From NCBI RefSeq assembly GCF_003121985.1, contig NZ_QEWP01000003.1, positions 186,001-250,000 on the forward strand: a DNA stretch of 64,000 nucleotides, in the 5' to 3' direction. A program made the translations under genes and the position numbers. Below, one piece after another: positions 30,799 to 41,033 of this stretch (the stretch's first letter is position 1; each line of letters opens with the position of its first letter). This stretch comes from Marinilabilia rubra. GTDB lineage: Bacteria > Bacteroidota > Bacteroidia > Bacteroidales > Marinilabiliaceae. Under the pieces are notes generated by a model. That model saw only the letters and a program-made list of their open reading frames with translations. It ran no database searches and was not told where the DNA came from.

Positions 30799-33700
30799 AT
30801 GAAAACATTTAAATTGAGACTAAGATTTGTCTACTGTCTCTCGCTGTTACTGCTGACAGCAGGGACATTAAACGCGCAAACCAGCATTAGTGGGACAGTG
30901 CGCGACAGTGAAACCGGAGAAACCCTCCCCGGTGCAACGGTTACAGTAAAAGGAACAACTACCGGAACCATTACCGATATGGAGGGGAGTTATGAAATCT
31001 CCGCCGCGGAAGGAGAGGTACTCGTATTTTCTTTTATCGGATACCTCACCAAAGAGATTACGGTTACCGGCCAAACCAGCCTTGATGTTCAGCTGGTACC
31101 GGAAGTCAGAAAACTTGACGAAGTAGTGGTAGTGGGTTATGGCACCCAGACCAGAAGTCAGATGACCACCTCTGTTTCGAAACTGGATACCAAAGTTTTG
31201 GAAAGTGCTCCACGGTCCAATGCTGCAACGGCACTGCAGGGTACAGTTGCAGGCTTGAAAGTTACACAAAACACCGGTCAACCTGGGTCTACCCCAAGCA
31301 TTACACTTCGCGGTGGAACGAGCTTTAGTGGAGGTGGTACTCCTTTGGTTCTAATTGATGGAGTCCCCGGATCATTCTATGCGCTTAACCCGGACGACAT
31401 TGAGTCGATGGAAGTATTGAAAGATGCAGCCTCAACGGCCATTTACGGAGCACGTGCGGCCAACGGCGTTATTCTGGTGACCACTAAAAAAGGAAAAGCC
31501 GGTAAAACCAACATTACTTTTCGTTCTAAACTGACCACCAACGAACGACGTGAAGACCCTATGGAATACCTGAACGCAGCTGAGTATGTAAAGTATAACA
31601 GATTGGGGGTTAAACAGGCTCAGGATGTAATGGGGTATCCATGGCTGAACCAGTTCCTGACCGGAGCACATGCTGCAGGTACCGGAAACAACACCACAAA
31701 TTCCATCTATACAACCATGATTTTATCTGATGAGAACCGATATCTATTGGATTACGAAGGTTGGCAAACGATGGAGGACCCTGTAAATCCGGGAACCATG
31801 CTCATTTTTCAGGAAAACCAGATGAATGAATTGATCTATCAGGATAGTTATTCACAGGACTACAGTGTGTCGATAGACGGAGGTAACGACCAGGGCACTT
31901 ACTACCTGGGCCTTGGATACCTGGATGACAAAGGATTGGTAATAGGCAGTGGATTCAAGCGCTATTCAGGAAGTTTCAACGGATCCTATAAAATAACCGA
32001 CAATCTGAAGATTAGTTCCAATATCATTTATGCACATTCCAATCTGGATCGGCCTTACGACAGCGACTACAACCTATTCCAAAGGACGTCCGGTCTGGCG
32101 CCTACTTCGAGAATCTACAACAATAATCCTGATGGAAGTCTGTCTGAAGAATACCAGCCCGGAACCTATCTCGGGTTCGGAAACCCGCTCTATTACAAGG
32201 ATAAATTTATCAGAACGAACCTGGAACAACGGTTAACGGCCTCTGTTCAGGCAGACTATACATTCCTGACAAATTTTAAACTAACTCTCAGGGGAAGTCA
32301 TTTCACCATCAACAACTCCAATGAAGCTTTCAATAAAGCTTACATGAATTCAGGTCGCCTAAACACAGACCGAACAGCGTCTGCATCTCATCAAAGAACG
32401 CTCAGAAATCAATTCACCGGGATGTTGAAGTACACAAATACCTTTGGTGAAAACCATAACATGAGTGCTTTGCTTGGAACCGAATACTTTAAAGAAAATG
32501 CTTTCAGTTTCAGTGCTGCCACCCGCCTCTCCCCTACCGATTTGATATACACCATGAATGTGGGATCAGAAGCTTCGGGAACACCTTCATCCTATAAAAC
32601 GGGATATGAAATAAGCTCCGTTTTTGGACAGGTGAATTATGACTATGACTACAAATACCTGTTTGGATTTACCTTCCGGAGAGATGGCACCTCACGCCTG
32701 GGCAATAATAAATATGATTTCTTCCCGGGAGTATCCGTTGGTTGGAACATCCACAATGAAGAATTCTATAGTGATTCAAAAGTTTCGGAATATGTGAGCA
32801 AGATCAAACCCCGATTGAGCTATGGTGTAAATGGTAACATCGAAGTGCTTTCCAATTTTGGTGTCTTTGGAACTTATGCTTCAACATCGGTTTACGATAC
32901 ACAATCAGGATATGTTAACAACCAATTACCCCTTCTTGATCTGAAGTGGGAACGCTCAACAACCTTCAATGTTGGGTTGGACCTGGGATTATTCAGCGAC
33001 CGCCTGACATTGATCGGAGACTATTTCGTAAGAGATGTAAAAGACAAACTGGCCGGTTTGACCTTGCCGCTTTGGACAGGTTTCTCATCCATCACCACCA
33101 ACAACGGAACTTTGCGCAACAAAGGTCTGGAGCTTCAGGTGAACGGAGACATCATCAAAAACAATGACTGGAACTGGAATATGGGGCTTACCTATTACTC
33201 CGTGCGTAACTACGCCCATAAATTACCTGAAAATGGTGTAGAGAAAAACCGTCAGGGAGGTACAGAAATATATGACCCTGCCACAGGCGAATCTAAGTAT
33301 GTTGGTGGATTACAGGAAGGTGAAAGAGTAGGCTATGATGTGATCACTGCATATGTTTTTGACGGCGTTTACAAAACACAGGCCGACATTGATGAACATG
33401 CTGATCGAACAGTAGAGTTTGCCACCAAACCTGACACACGTTTCCTGGGAGACACCCGATGGAAAGACCTGAACGGAGATAATGTTATCAATAACCTGGA
33501 CCGGGTAGTTATTGGAAGAACCACACCCGATTTTGTCGGCGGCATTACATCTGATCTCTCTTACAAAAACTTCAATCTTTTCGTGAAAACCGACTTTGCT
33601 GTTGGGCACCACCTCATAAATGGCCGCCGTGTAAAAGGTATTTCTCAGACCCAGGGAAACCAGAACGGACCAGCTGAAATAGCTGACACCTGGAGCCCTG

Positions 33701-34038
33701 AAAATCCGGACTCCAACATTCCGATTTTCACATTGGTTGACCGGCAGAGAAACCACCTTGCAGCCGGCGGTGACCAGGGATCTATCAGCAGCAGTAGCTC
33801 ACGTATGTGGGAAAAAGGAGATTATTTTGCGCTTCGTGAAGTAACCCTTAGCTACAACCTCGACGGGCAAATCGTTAATGACTTTTTCCAAAACATCAGG
33901 ATTTATGTAACCGGTGCCAATCTCAAATACTTCAACAGTTTTTCAGGTAGTAGTCCGGAAGAAGCAGGGAATGGAATGGACATGGGACGATTCCCACTGC
34001 CTCGTACTTACACTCTGGGTATTAACGCAACTTTCTAA
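30799..34038 (+). CDS. susC: SusC/RagA TonB-dependent outer-membrane transporter (PUL 2)
   Basis: The ATG at 30799 has GGAAG just upstream and gives 1079 residues with a signal peptide ending LNAQT. An in-frame TTG at 30760 overlaps the -7 promoter box and is not used. Domains: N-terminal carboxypeptidase-D-like extension (ISGTVRDSETGETLPGATVT), TonB box region LDEVVVVGYGTQTR, plug (LQGTVAGLKV, SMEVLKDAASTAIYGARAAN), barrel ending INATF. It takes up oligosaccharide together with the SusD encoded 18 bp downstream. The genes that follow (sialidase, GH20, sialate lyase) suggest sialylated glycans as substrate. Confidence 0.96.
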   Translation: MKTFKLRLRFVYCLSLLLLTAGTLNAQTSISGTVRDSETGETLPGATVTVKGTTTGTITDMEGSYEISAAEGEVLVFSFIGYLTKEITVTGQTSLDVQLVPEVRKLDEVVVVGYGTQTRSQMTTSVSKLDTKVLESAPRSNAATALQGTVAGLKVTQNTGQPGSTPSITLRGGTSFSGGGTPLVLIDGVPGSFYALNPDDIESMEVLKDAASTAIYGARAANGVILVTTKKGKAGKTNITFRSKLTTNERREDPMEYLNAAEYVKYNRLGVKQAQDVMGYPWLNQFLTGAHAAGTGNNTTNSIYTTMILSDENRYLLDYEGWQTMEDPVNPGTMLIFQENQMNELIYQDSYSQDYSVSIDGGNDQGTYYLGLGYLDDKGLVIGSGFKRYSGSFNGSYKITDNLKISSNIIYAHSNLDRPYDSDYNLFQRTSGLAPTSRIYNNNPDGSLSEEYQPGTYLGFGNPLYYKDKFIRTNLEQRLTASVQADYTFLTNFKLTLRGSHFTINNSNEAFNKAYMNSGRLNTDRTASASHQRTLRNQFTGMLKYTNTFGENHNMSALLGTEYFKENAFSFSAATRLSPTDLIYTMNVGSEASGTPSSYKTGYEISSVFGQVNYDYDYKYLFGFTFRRDGTSRLGNNKYDFFPGVSVGWNIHNEEFYSDSKVSEYVSKIKPRLSYGVNGNIEVLSNFGVFGTYASTSVYDTQSGYVNNQLPLLDLKWERSTTFNVGLDLGLFSDRLTLIGDYFVRDVKDKLAGLTLPLWTGFSSITTNNGTLRNKGLELQVNGDIIKNNDWNWNMGLTYYSVRNYAHKLPENGVEKNRQGGTEIYDPATGESKYVGGLQEGERVGYDVITAYVFDGVYKTQADIDEHADRTVEFATKPDTRFLGDTRWKDLNGDNVINNLDRVVIGRTTPDFVGGITSDLSYKNFNLFVKTDFAVGHHLINGRRVKGISQTQGNQNGPAEIADTWSPENPDSNIPIFTLVDRQRNHLAAGGDQGSISSSSSRMWEKGDYFALREVTLSYNLDGQIVNDFFQNIRIYVTGANLKYFNSFSGSSPEEAGNGMDMGRFPLPRTYTLGINATF

Positions 34039-34056
34039 CAAAAAAACCAATTAGAA

Positions 34057-35553
34057 ATGAAGAAATTAAAATATATAGCAATATTCATTGCAGCCATGGT
34101 CATCAGTTCATGCGAGCTGGACATGCAGCCTGAAAGCGACCTCACCTACAATGGTTTCTGGGATTCAGAAGAAGCAGCAAGAGCTGCCCACGTAGGAATC
34201 TATTCAAGTTACCGGAACTATGCCTACACGTTTTGGCAAATGGGTGAACTCCGTTCAGATATATGGGGTGGAAATACGATAGAATCGCCATTTGGAATTG
34301 ACCTCATTCAAAATAACATCAGCTCAACAATGGTGTACTTTGGTAATTGGGCCAATTTCTATGGACTTTTGCATTATATTAATGATTTTATCAAAAATGC
34401 GCCCAATGTTCCGTTTCAATATGAGGAAGACAAAAACCACATGCTTGGTCAGGTATATGGGCTACGGGCCCAGGTGTACTACACCATGTTAAAAGCATGG
34501 GGAGAAGTACCTGTTTCAACAGAGCCTCTTTTGGAAGTTAATCTGGAAGAGCTCAAAAAACCACGTGCACCCAAAGCAGAAGTCATGGTTCAGATCAAAA
34601 GTGACATTGAGAAATCACTCGAATACTTTGGAGATGACAACAGCATGTGGCAAGCTAAAAATGTTTATTGGTCAAAGGCTGCCACATTAGCTCTAAAAGG
34701 AGATGTTTATATCTGGTCAGGAAAAGTATTGGGAGGCGGAAACGCTGATTTTACTGAAGCAAAAAACGCTCTTCAACAAATTTCCGGCTTTAACCTGGTC
34801 GATTATCAGGCACTCTGGGGGCAAGACAACGAATTTAACAATGAATTCATTTTTGCCTTCGATTACCAGCAGGATCAGGCAGGAAACTTTTACAATTCCT
34901 TTACGGGACGTGCTGTTGATTTTGCCGGACTATACACAGAAACCGGAGCCCCGGCAGGAGAAATTGTGGTTAACGGAGCCAGCCGTTTTGGTCCTTCCGA
35001 CAAGACCCTCCTTTTGCTAAACGATCAGCAGGATCAAAGGAATAACACCTTTGTTCGATTATATGACGATGGAGAAAACCATATCCCATTTGAGCCGGAA
35101 GAGCAAAGTTACAAAGGATCGCTACTCAACAAGTTTTTAGGAATTATTGGTGATGATGGCTCCAGAAAGAACTATAACAACATACCAATGTACCGTTACG
35201 CTGATGTACTTCTTTTACTCGCCGAAGCTAAAAACAACCTGGGAGAAGATCCCTCTGACGAGATCAACCAGGTAAGGGCAAGAGCTTATGGTGAGAACTA
35301 TGATGCCAATGTTCACGGATATATAAATGGCACCCAAAGCCAAAACAGAATCGCCATTCTGGATGAACGATACAAAGAGTTTATCGGTGAAGGCAAAAGA
35401 TGGTGGGATCTTGTGAGGGCTGGTGAAGGCATTGTATTTGATGAAATCGCCTTCCTCGATGCTTCCGAAGCTTATAAAATTTACTATTCCATTTCCGAAA
35501 GTATGCTTGCGAATGATCCGGAGCTGGAGCAAACAGAAGGCTATGGCCAATAA
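34057..35553 (+). CDS. susD: SusD/RagB-family glycan-binding lipoprotein (PUL 2)
   Basis: A 498-residue lipoprotein (lipobox ISSC, then ELDMQPESDLTYNGFW). TPR-like helices around YGLRAQVYYTMLKAWGEVPV and the C-terminal RagB signature ILDERYKEFIGEGKRWWDLV are clear, and YADVLLLLAEAKN is also typical. It is the surface lid of the SusC encoded 18 bp upstream. A strong 16-bp hairpin follows 27 bp after the stop codon, before the sialidase gene. Confidence 0.95.
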   Translation: MKKLKYIAIFIAAMVISSCELDMQPESDLTYNGFWDSEEAARAAHVGIYSSYRNYAYTFWQMGELRSDIWGGNTIESPFGIDLIQNNISSTMVYFGNWANFYGLLHYINDFIKNAPNVPFQYEEDKNHMLGQVYGLRAQVYYTMLKAWGEVPVSTEPLLEVNLEELKKPRAPKAEVMVQIKSDIEKSLEYFGDDNSMWQAKNVYWSKAATLALKGDVYIWSGKVLGGGNADFTEAKNALQQISGFNLVDYQALWGQDNEFNNEFIFAFDYQQDQAGNFYNSFTGRAVDFAGLYTETGAPAGEIVVNGASRFGPSDKTLLLLNDQQDQRNNTFVRLYDDGENHIPFEPEEQSYKGSLLNKFLGIIGDDGSRKNYNNIPMYRYADVLLLLAEAKNNLGEDPSDEINQVRARAYGENYDANVHGYINGTQSQNRIAILDERYKEFIGEGKRWWDLVRAGEGIVFDEIAFLDASEAYKIYYSISESMLANDPELEQTEGYGQ

Positions 35554-35579
35554 CACCTGAATTTTCATTAAATTTAACC

Positions 35580-35617
35580 ATACAGGTCGGCTCTCAAACA
35601 TGAGAGCTGACCTGTAT
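35580..35617 (+). other. Strong hairpin between susD and the sialidase gene
   Basis: ATACAGGTCGGCTCTC (35580-35595) pairs with GAGAGCTGACCTGTAT (35602-35617) through 16 pairs including one G-U, with a 6-nt loop. No T run follows, so it is not a canonical terminator. It may protect the susCD mRNA 3' end or lower expression of the enzymes downstream, as inferred for other sus-like operons with abundant SusCD. Confidence 0.6.
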
Positions 35618-35655
35618 TACTCATTAATAAAATACTTTCACCAAAACGAAATGCC

Positions 35656-37275
35656 ATGTTTAAAAATTTGATAGCTGCAAGCCTTTTCCTTTTGAGCGGA
35701 TGCAATTCCAAAGATGCAACTTACGAATCAGTACCTAAAGGTGTTAACAACATACAGGTACAAACCCGGAATATCCCTTTGGTGGAAGAAAAAGCTACCA
35801 ATAACCTGGTCAACATTACCATTATTCCTGATGCAGGAACCACAAAAGCGATCTCTACAGTTGAATTTCACTTTGATCAGGATCTTTCAGAAATCCTGGA
35901 AATGGCTTCCATTTCAAGAAGCACCCCAAATACTGACCAACCAGTCGAAATAGCCACGACTGAAACATTCAGTCCGGAAAAACTCAGAATTTCAATTCCT
36001 AACCTTTCCATCAAGGACACAACTACTCTTCACCTAAACCTCAAAGTATCCAATGCAATAGATCTTTCTTCAACCATTACTCTTGAGGAAATAAAAGTCA
36101 CTTTCGATAACAAAGAGAATTACCAGGAAAAAATAAATGCCACCTTCCGCCCGGCCATTGAGGTACGTGCGGCCGGACAAGACAATTGCGACACTTACCG
36201 CATTCCGGGAATGGTAACCACCAACGAAGGTACTCTGATTGCCGTTTACGACAATCGCTATACCCGAAGCAAAGACCTTCAGGAACACATCGATGTGGGC
36301 ATGAGCCGCAGCACGGATGGCGGCGAAACCTGGGAGCCTATGCAAGTAATAATGGATCGGGGCGAATGGGGCGGAAAACCCGAATACCTCAATGGCGTTG
36401 GCGACCCGGCAGTGTTGTACGATCCCAACACCCATACCATTTGGGTGGCAGCACTGTGGATGCATGGATTTGACCGCGATCAAATGGGCTGGTGGGTGTC
36501 GCAACCAGGCATGGAACCATCTCAAACGGGACAATTTTTATTGGTGAAAAGCACCGATGACGGCCAAACCTGGTCGGAGCCTATCAACATTACCCGGCAA
36601 ATTAAAAATCCCGACTGGCAGTTATTGCTTCAGGGCCCCGGGCGAGGCATCACCATGAGTGATGGCACACTGGTATTCCCCGCTCAGTTTAAAGCTGATA
36701 TTGGCAAAAAAGCCATGGACGGGGGACCGTTCACCAGCCATTCAACGATCATTTTCAGTAAAGATGAAGGAAAAACCTGGCAAATAGGCACCGGTGCTAA
36801 ACCCAATACTACTGAGGCTCAGGTGGTGGAGTTAAGTGATGGCTCCCTGATGCTGAACATGCGGGACGACCGCAACCGTAAAATCAAAGATGAAACCAAC
36901 GGACGTGCTGTAGCCGTTACCAATGACCTTGGGCAAACATGGACCCAACACCCAACCTCCAACTCTGCATTGATAGAACCTAATTGCATGGCCAGCATTA
37001 TTGGTGACGATATTCCAGTCGACGGACACCAACAAAAAGTCCTGTTCTTTTCCAACCCCGCCAACAAATACAAAAGAGTGGATATGACCATAAAGGCAAG
37101 TCTGGATGAAGGAAAGAGCTGGCCTAAAGAAAACCAGGTTTTACTGAATGAGCAACAAGGCTTCGGCTATTCATGTATGACCATGATTGATGACCAACAT
37201 GTAGGCATCTTGTATGAGGGAGTCAAAAACCTTTATTTTCAAAAGATTCCTGTGGATGAGATTCTAAATCCATAA
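35656..37275 (+). CDS. nanH: GH33 exo-sialidase lipoprotein
   Basis: A 539-residue lipoprotein (LLSGC, Cys16). An N-terminal beta-sandwich of about 160 residues precedes the six-bladed propeller. CDTYRIPGM holds the RIP arginine (about residue 183) and there are five Asp boxes of the SxDxGxTW type (STDGGETW, STDDGQTW, SKDEGKTW, TNDLGQTW, SLDEGKSW). EGVKNLYF near the end holds the conserved Glu-Gly strand. It removes terminal sialic acid from glycans; linkage preference cannot be seen. It lies directly after SusCD and before GH20, NanA and the mutarotase-symporter, forming a complete sialic-acid route. Confidence 0.95.
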   Translation: MFKNLIAASLFLLSGCNSKDATYESVPKGVNNIQVQTRNIPLVEEKATNNLVNITIIPDAGTTKAISTVEFHFDQDLSEILEMASISRSTPNTDQPVEIATTETFSPEKLRISIPNLSIKDTTTLHLNLKVSNAIDLSSTITLEEIKVTFDNKENYQEKINATFRPAIEVRAAGQDNCDTYRIPGMVTTNEGTLIAVYDNRYTRSKDLQEHIDVGMSRSTDGGETWEPMQVIMDRGEWGGKPEYLNGVGDPAVLYDPNTHTIWVAALWMHGFDRDQMGWWVSQPGMEPSQTGQFLLVKSTDDGQTWSEPINITRQIKNPDWQLLLQGPGRGITMSDGTLVFPAQFKADIGKKAMDGGPFTSHSTIIFSKDEGKTWQIGTGAKPNTTEAQVVELSDGSLMLNMRDDRNRKIKDETNGRAVAVTNDLGQTWTQHPTSNSALIEPNCMASIIGDDIPVDGHQQKVLFFSNPANKYKRVDMTIKASLDEGKSWPKENQVLLNEQQGFGYSCMTMIDDQHVGILYEGVKNLYFQKIPVDEILNP

Positions 37276-37344
37276 TCTCAACGTTTAAGCTTTTCATAAA
37301 AACGATTGAATTTCGCAATCATGCACGTAAGACTTCAGGCTCCA

Positions 37345-39381
37345 ATGAAAAAGACATCTCAAATAAAGTGGGGGTTAATTTTACTCCTGATACTGGGATT
37401 TACCATCACGACGACAGCACAAAAAGAAAACGTCCCACATCTTCTGCCCATGCCACAACAAGTTGAATGGCATTCGGGAAATTGTCCGGCATCTTTCCGC
37501 TCGGTTTCAGGAGATGATGAAACGGGCCTGGTGGTGGAATGGTTGGATGCCATTGGACTGAAACAGAAAGAGGCTTCTCCTGTCACCATCCTTATTAACA
37601 AGGTTGGTGACATTAGAGAGGCCACCGTAAACAAGAATGAAGCCTACCGGCTCAACATCCAGGATAATTCAATAACCATTGATGCTGTAACAAATCAAGG
37701 CATCTACCGCGCCATTCAAACGCTGCGTCAACTTATCGTCTCTGATCATCAGCAACCTGTAATAAAAGCATCTACTATAACCGACTGGCCTGCGTTCCGC
37801 ATCAGAGGTTTTATGCACGACACCGGCAGAGGTTTTATCCCTTTTGATGAGCTGAAAAAACAAATTGAACTTTTGGCCCGCTTCAAGATCAATGTATTTC
37901 ACTGGCACCTGACCGAAGATATTGGCTGGCGTCTGGAAAGCAAGGTATTTCCTCAACTTACCGACAGCTCTAACTTTGAAAGATTACCCGGAAAATACTA
38001 CACCATTGACCAGGCCCGGGAACTGGTCGATTTCTGTAAAAAACACCACGTTCTGTTAATTCCGGAAATAGACATGCCCGGCCATAGTGCTGCCTTTACA
38101 CGTGCCATTGGGCATGACATGCAGTCTGAAAAAGGGATGGAAAAGCTCAAGGTGCTGATGGATGAAATCTGCGAGGTATTTGCCGAATTACCATACATTC
38201 ACATTGGTACCGACGAGGTACGCTTCACCAATCCGGACTTTGTTCCTGAAATGGTCAGCTACATCCGAGACAAAGGGAAAAAAGTAATCAGTTGGAATCC
38301 CGGATGGCATTACCAATCTGACGAAATTGACATGATTCAGATGTGGAGTTCACGGGGAGAGCTACTGCCCGGTACCCCTGCCATCGATTCCCGACTACAT
38401 TACATCAACCATTTTGACTCTTTTGCCGACATAGTCGCCCTTTACCACAGCAATGTCGCCGGGGTAAAAGAAGGAACCCCTGATGTGGCCGGAGCAATTA
38501 TTGCGCTTTGGAACGACAGACATGTGGAATCAACAGAAGACATTCTTTCTCAAAACGGGTTTTATCCTTCCATGCTCACACTTGCAGAATCAACATGGAA
38601 AGGCGGAAGGGAAAAATACTTTTACGAACGTGGCACCTTGATAAAGCCTGATGAGAAAACTGATTATCCGTCGTTTACCAACTTTGAAACCCGGATGCTT
38701 CATTTTAAGCAAGAGGCATTTGCAGCCGAGCCTTTCGCTTACGTCAAACAATCCAATGTAAAATGGCGGATAACCGAGCCATTCCCCAACGGAGGCGATC
38801 TTACAAAAACTTTCCCGCCAGAGAAGAAAATCAAAAAAAAATACCGTTGGAAAAAAGACATTTACGAAACCTCCCTTGCAACAGGTGCAGGCATTTACCT
38901 GAGACATGTCTGGGGAACACTGGTCCCTTCTTTTTATGAAAATCCGCAACCCAATCATACCGCCTATGCCTATACCTGGATTTACTCACCGGAACAACAG
39001 GAAGCCGGGTTACATTTGCGGTTTCAGAACTACAGCCGCTCAGAGAAAGACATTCCCCCACCACAGGGCAAATGGGATTTCAACGAGAGCAAAGCCTGGC
39101 TGAATGGCAACGAAATATCTCCACCCAACTGGGAGAACCAACACCGGGAAAGAACGTCAGAAATCTCCCTGCGCAACGAGAACTGGGAGGGTAACGCTCC
39201 CATCCCGGTCACTCTGCAAAAAGGCTGGAATAAATTATTGCTAAAATTGCCTGTAGGCGAATTTACCTCCGATGAGGTAAGACTGGTAAAGTGGATGTTC
39301 AATGCTGTACTTGTTACCCCTGACGGAGGTGAAGCATTGGAGGGCATCATTTATTCTCCGGACAAAAAACTGAAACGTTGA
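37345..39381 (+). CDS. GH20 beta-N-acetylhexosaminidase (PUL 2)
   Basis: I choose the ATG at 37345 (signal MKKTSQIKWGLILLLILGFT then ITTTAQ); in-frame TTG (37306) and ATG (37321) starts lie upstream. The 678-residue enzyme has a GH20b domain, then FRIRGFMHDTGRGFIP, INVFHWHLTEDIGWRLESK and the catalytic pair in HIGTDEVRF (Asp290-Glu291). The usual GG before DE is GT here. The barrel is followed by about 200 residues with LHLRFQNYSRSEKD and NKLLLKLPVGEF, a beta-sandwich of unknown role. It would release HexNAc after desialylation. It follows the sialidase gene with a 69-bp gap. Confidence 0.9.
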   Translation: MKKTSQIKWGLILLLILGFTITTTAQKENVPHLLPMPQQVEWHSGNCPASFRSVSGDDETGLVVEWLDAIGLKQKEASPVTILINKVGDIREATVNKNEAYRLNIQDNSITIDAVTNQGIYRAIQTLRQLIVSDHQQPVIKASTITDWPAFRIRGFMHDTGRGFIPFDELKKQIELLARFKINVFHWHLTEDIGWRLESKVFPQLTDSSNFERLPGKYYTIDQARELVDFCKKHHVLLIPEIDMPGHSAAFTRAIGHDMQSEKGMEKLKVLMDEICEVFAELPYIHIGTDEVRFTNPDFVPEMVSYIRDKGKKVISWNPGWHYQSDEIDMIQMWSSRGELLPGTPAIDSRLHYINHFDSFADIVALYHSNVAGVKEGTPDVAGAIIALWNDRHVESTEDILSQNGFYPSMLTLAESTWKGGREKYFYERGTLIKPDEKTDYPSFTNFETRMLHFKQEAFAAEPFAYVKQSNVKWRITEPFPNGGDLTKTFPPEKKIKKKYRWKKDIYETSLATGAGIYLRHVWGTLVPSFYENPQPNHTAYAYTWIYSPEQQEAGLHLRFQNYSRSEKDIPPPQGKWDFNESKAWLNGNEISPPNWENQHRERTSEISLRNENWEGNAPIPVTLQKGWNKLLLKLPVGEFTSDEVRLVKWMFNAVLVTPDGGEALEGIIYSPDKKLKR

Positions 39382-39525
39382 GGCATAAACGCATCCCTTT
39401 TCAAAAGGCAATATTGTAAATGAGAACGGAATACCCGTATCCACCTTTAAACTCGTAATCCAATGTAAAGACAACATTAACCAGAAGAATTAAAATATTT
39501 TAGAAACTGATATAACAGAACCGAT

Positions 39526-40470
39526 ATGAATCCAAAGAAATTTGAAGGCCTGGTGGCAGCACCTTTTACACCCATGCACCCTGACGGTGAATTGAATCTT
39601 GAATTAATTGAAGACTACTACACCTTACTCAAAAACAACCAAATTTCCGGAGCTTTCATCAACGGGAGCACTGGCGAGGGCGTTTCAACAACCATGGCCG
39701 AAAAAAAGGCCGTTACCAAAGCCTGGGCAGAACAGGCTGCAAAAAGTCCGGGTGTTCGCATCATCAATCTGGTGGGTGGTACCTGTCTCAAAGATTGTAT
39801 TGAGTTGGCCCAGTTCTCACAGGAGCAAAAAGTGGATGCCATTGCCGTTCTGGCACCTTTCTATTTTAAGCCGCCATCGGTCATACAATTGGCTGAATTT
39901 ATTGCCGGTATAGCCAAAGAGGTTCCGGAAATGCCTGTCTACTTCTACCATATCCCTGTTCTTACAGGCGTTAACTTTCCAATGAAAGAACTCCTGACAG
40001 AGATGGATGAGAAAGTCCCGAACTTTGCAGGCATCAAATACACACATGTGGATTTCATGGACTTCTTAAGCTGCCTGAATCACCGCAACGGCCATTACGA
40101 TTTGCTGTGGGGCCGTGATGAAAACTTCCTGGCAGCTTTGTCTCTCGGCGCCAAAGGAGGCGTTGGAAGCACCTACAATTATGCCGCACCACTTTATCAT
40201 GCTCTTATCGGCAAGTTTCAGGAGGGGAATCTTCAAAAGGCCGGAGAACTTCAACAGAAAGCCATCCATATGATTGAGCTGCTGGGCAAATACGGAGGTA
40301 TTGCCACAGGCAAGGCTTATATGAAATACATTGGATTGAATTGCGGAGAATTCAGACCCCCGGTTGCCAATATGAGTGACGCCGATTTCCGGAAATTCAC
40401 CCTAGAAGTAAAATCGCTGCAAATGGAAGAACTCTTTTCTAAAAGCAGCCCATTAGCAACCTCTAAATAG
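39526..40470 (+). CDS. nanA: N-acetylneuraminate lyase
   Basis: A 314-residue cytosolic aldolase of the DapA/NanA class I family that splits Neu5Ac to ManNAc and pyruvate. FINGSTGEG is the carboxylate-binding loop, YFYHIPVLTG carries the catalytic Tyr (about residue 140), and FAGIKYTH carries the Schiff-base Lys (about 171). The HIP tripeptide and the sialidase, mutarotase and epimerase neighbours favour sialate lyase over dihydrodipicolinate synthase. GRDENFLAALSLGAKGGVGS is also typical of NanA. Confidence 0.94.
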   Translation: MNPKKFEGLVAAPFTPMHPDGELNLELIEDYYTLLKNNQISGAFINGSTGEGVSTTMAEKKAVTKAWAEQAAKSPGVRIINLVGGTCLKDCIELAQFSQEQKVDAIAVLAPFYFKPPSVIQLAEFIAGIAKEVPEMPVYFYHIPVLTGVNFPMKELLTEMDEKVPNFAGIKYTHVDFMDFLSCLNHRNGHYDLLWGRDENFLAALSLGAKGGVGSTYNYAAPLYHALIGKFQEGNLQKAGELQQKAIHMIELLGKYGGIATGKAYMKYIGLNCGEFRPPVANMSDADFRKFTLEVKSLQMEELFSKSSPLATSK

Positions 40471-41033
40471 AAGTTACTAAAAAGTGCTTATTGAATACAT
40501 CAATGAGCAACGGCAAAAAGTATAAGAATATTATATAATCTAACCTAACAGCCTTGAAACCAAAAAATTTTAATGTTTTGTCTAAAAGAATGATTCCAAA
40601 AGGCTACAAATATTAGTATTCAAATGGTGCGCTGGCCAGTCCGTTTTCCGGGCCGGCGGCTTGCGAAAAGTCAAAATGGGGGACTTTTAAGGCCTTGCGC
40701 AAGGGCCGGAATTTTTGACTTTTGCGGGGTGATAGGTTTAAACGGACTAGACTTTTTTCGTTTTGGGGCAATGCCAAAAAGAACATTGAAGAAAAAGAGG
40801 CTATTGACCTTTACAACAGATCGTTAGTCTCGATGCTTCGGGATAGATATCAGATTTAAGATAAATCTTATAATAATGAAAACCTGCACATTAACACAAA
40901 ATCCTTTTAAAACACAAACAACTGAATCACTGAATATTGCAAAAACTTTAAGGACTATTGACCTTTACAGAAGGCCCTAAATATTATCTTGAATATCTAG
41001 TCCCGAAATAGCGTTACACAAAAAGCTCAAATT
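40471..41033 (+). other. Repeat-rich gap between nanA and the mutarotase-symporter
   Basis: A 563-bp region in an otherwise tightly packed operon. It contains a concentric palindrome (40638-40748), a smaller TTTTGG/CCAAAA hairpin (40761-40779) and a 15-bp direct repeat CTATTGACCTTTACA at 40801 and 40955. No -33/-7 promoter was recognised before the 41034 start. An apparent 67-codon frame here lies over the palindrome and is not called. Confidence 0.5.
40638..40748. repeat. Concentric triple palindrome, REP/MITE-like
   Basis: Three nested inverted pairs share nearly one centre: AGTCCGTTT (40638-40646) with AAACGGACT (40740-40748); AAAAGTCAAAA (40666-40676) with TTTTGACTTTT (40713-40723); and the 12-bp perfect palindrome CCTTGCGCAAGG (40693-40704). 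The 111-bp stretch is richer in G+C than its flanks. It looks like a non-coding mobile or structural repeat. Confidence 0.6.

Noticed and set aside
40624-40827. Short plus-strand open frame of 67 codons between nanA and the mutarotase-symporter
   Set aside because: It lies almost wholly over the concentric palindrome, is rich in Arg, Lys and Phe in a repeat-driven way and has no ribosome binding site.
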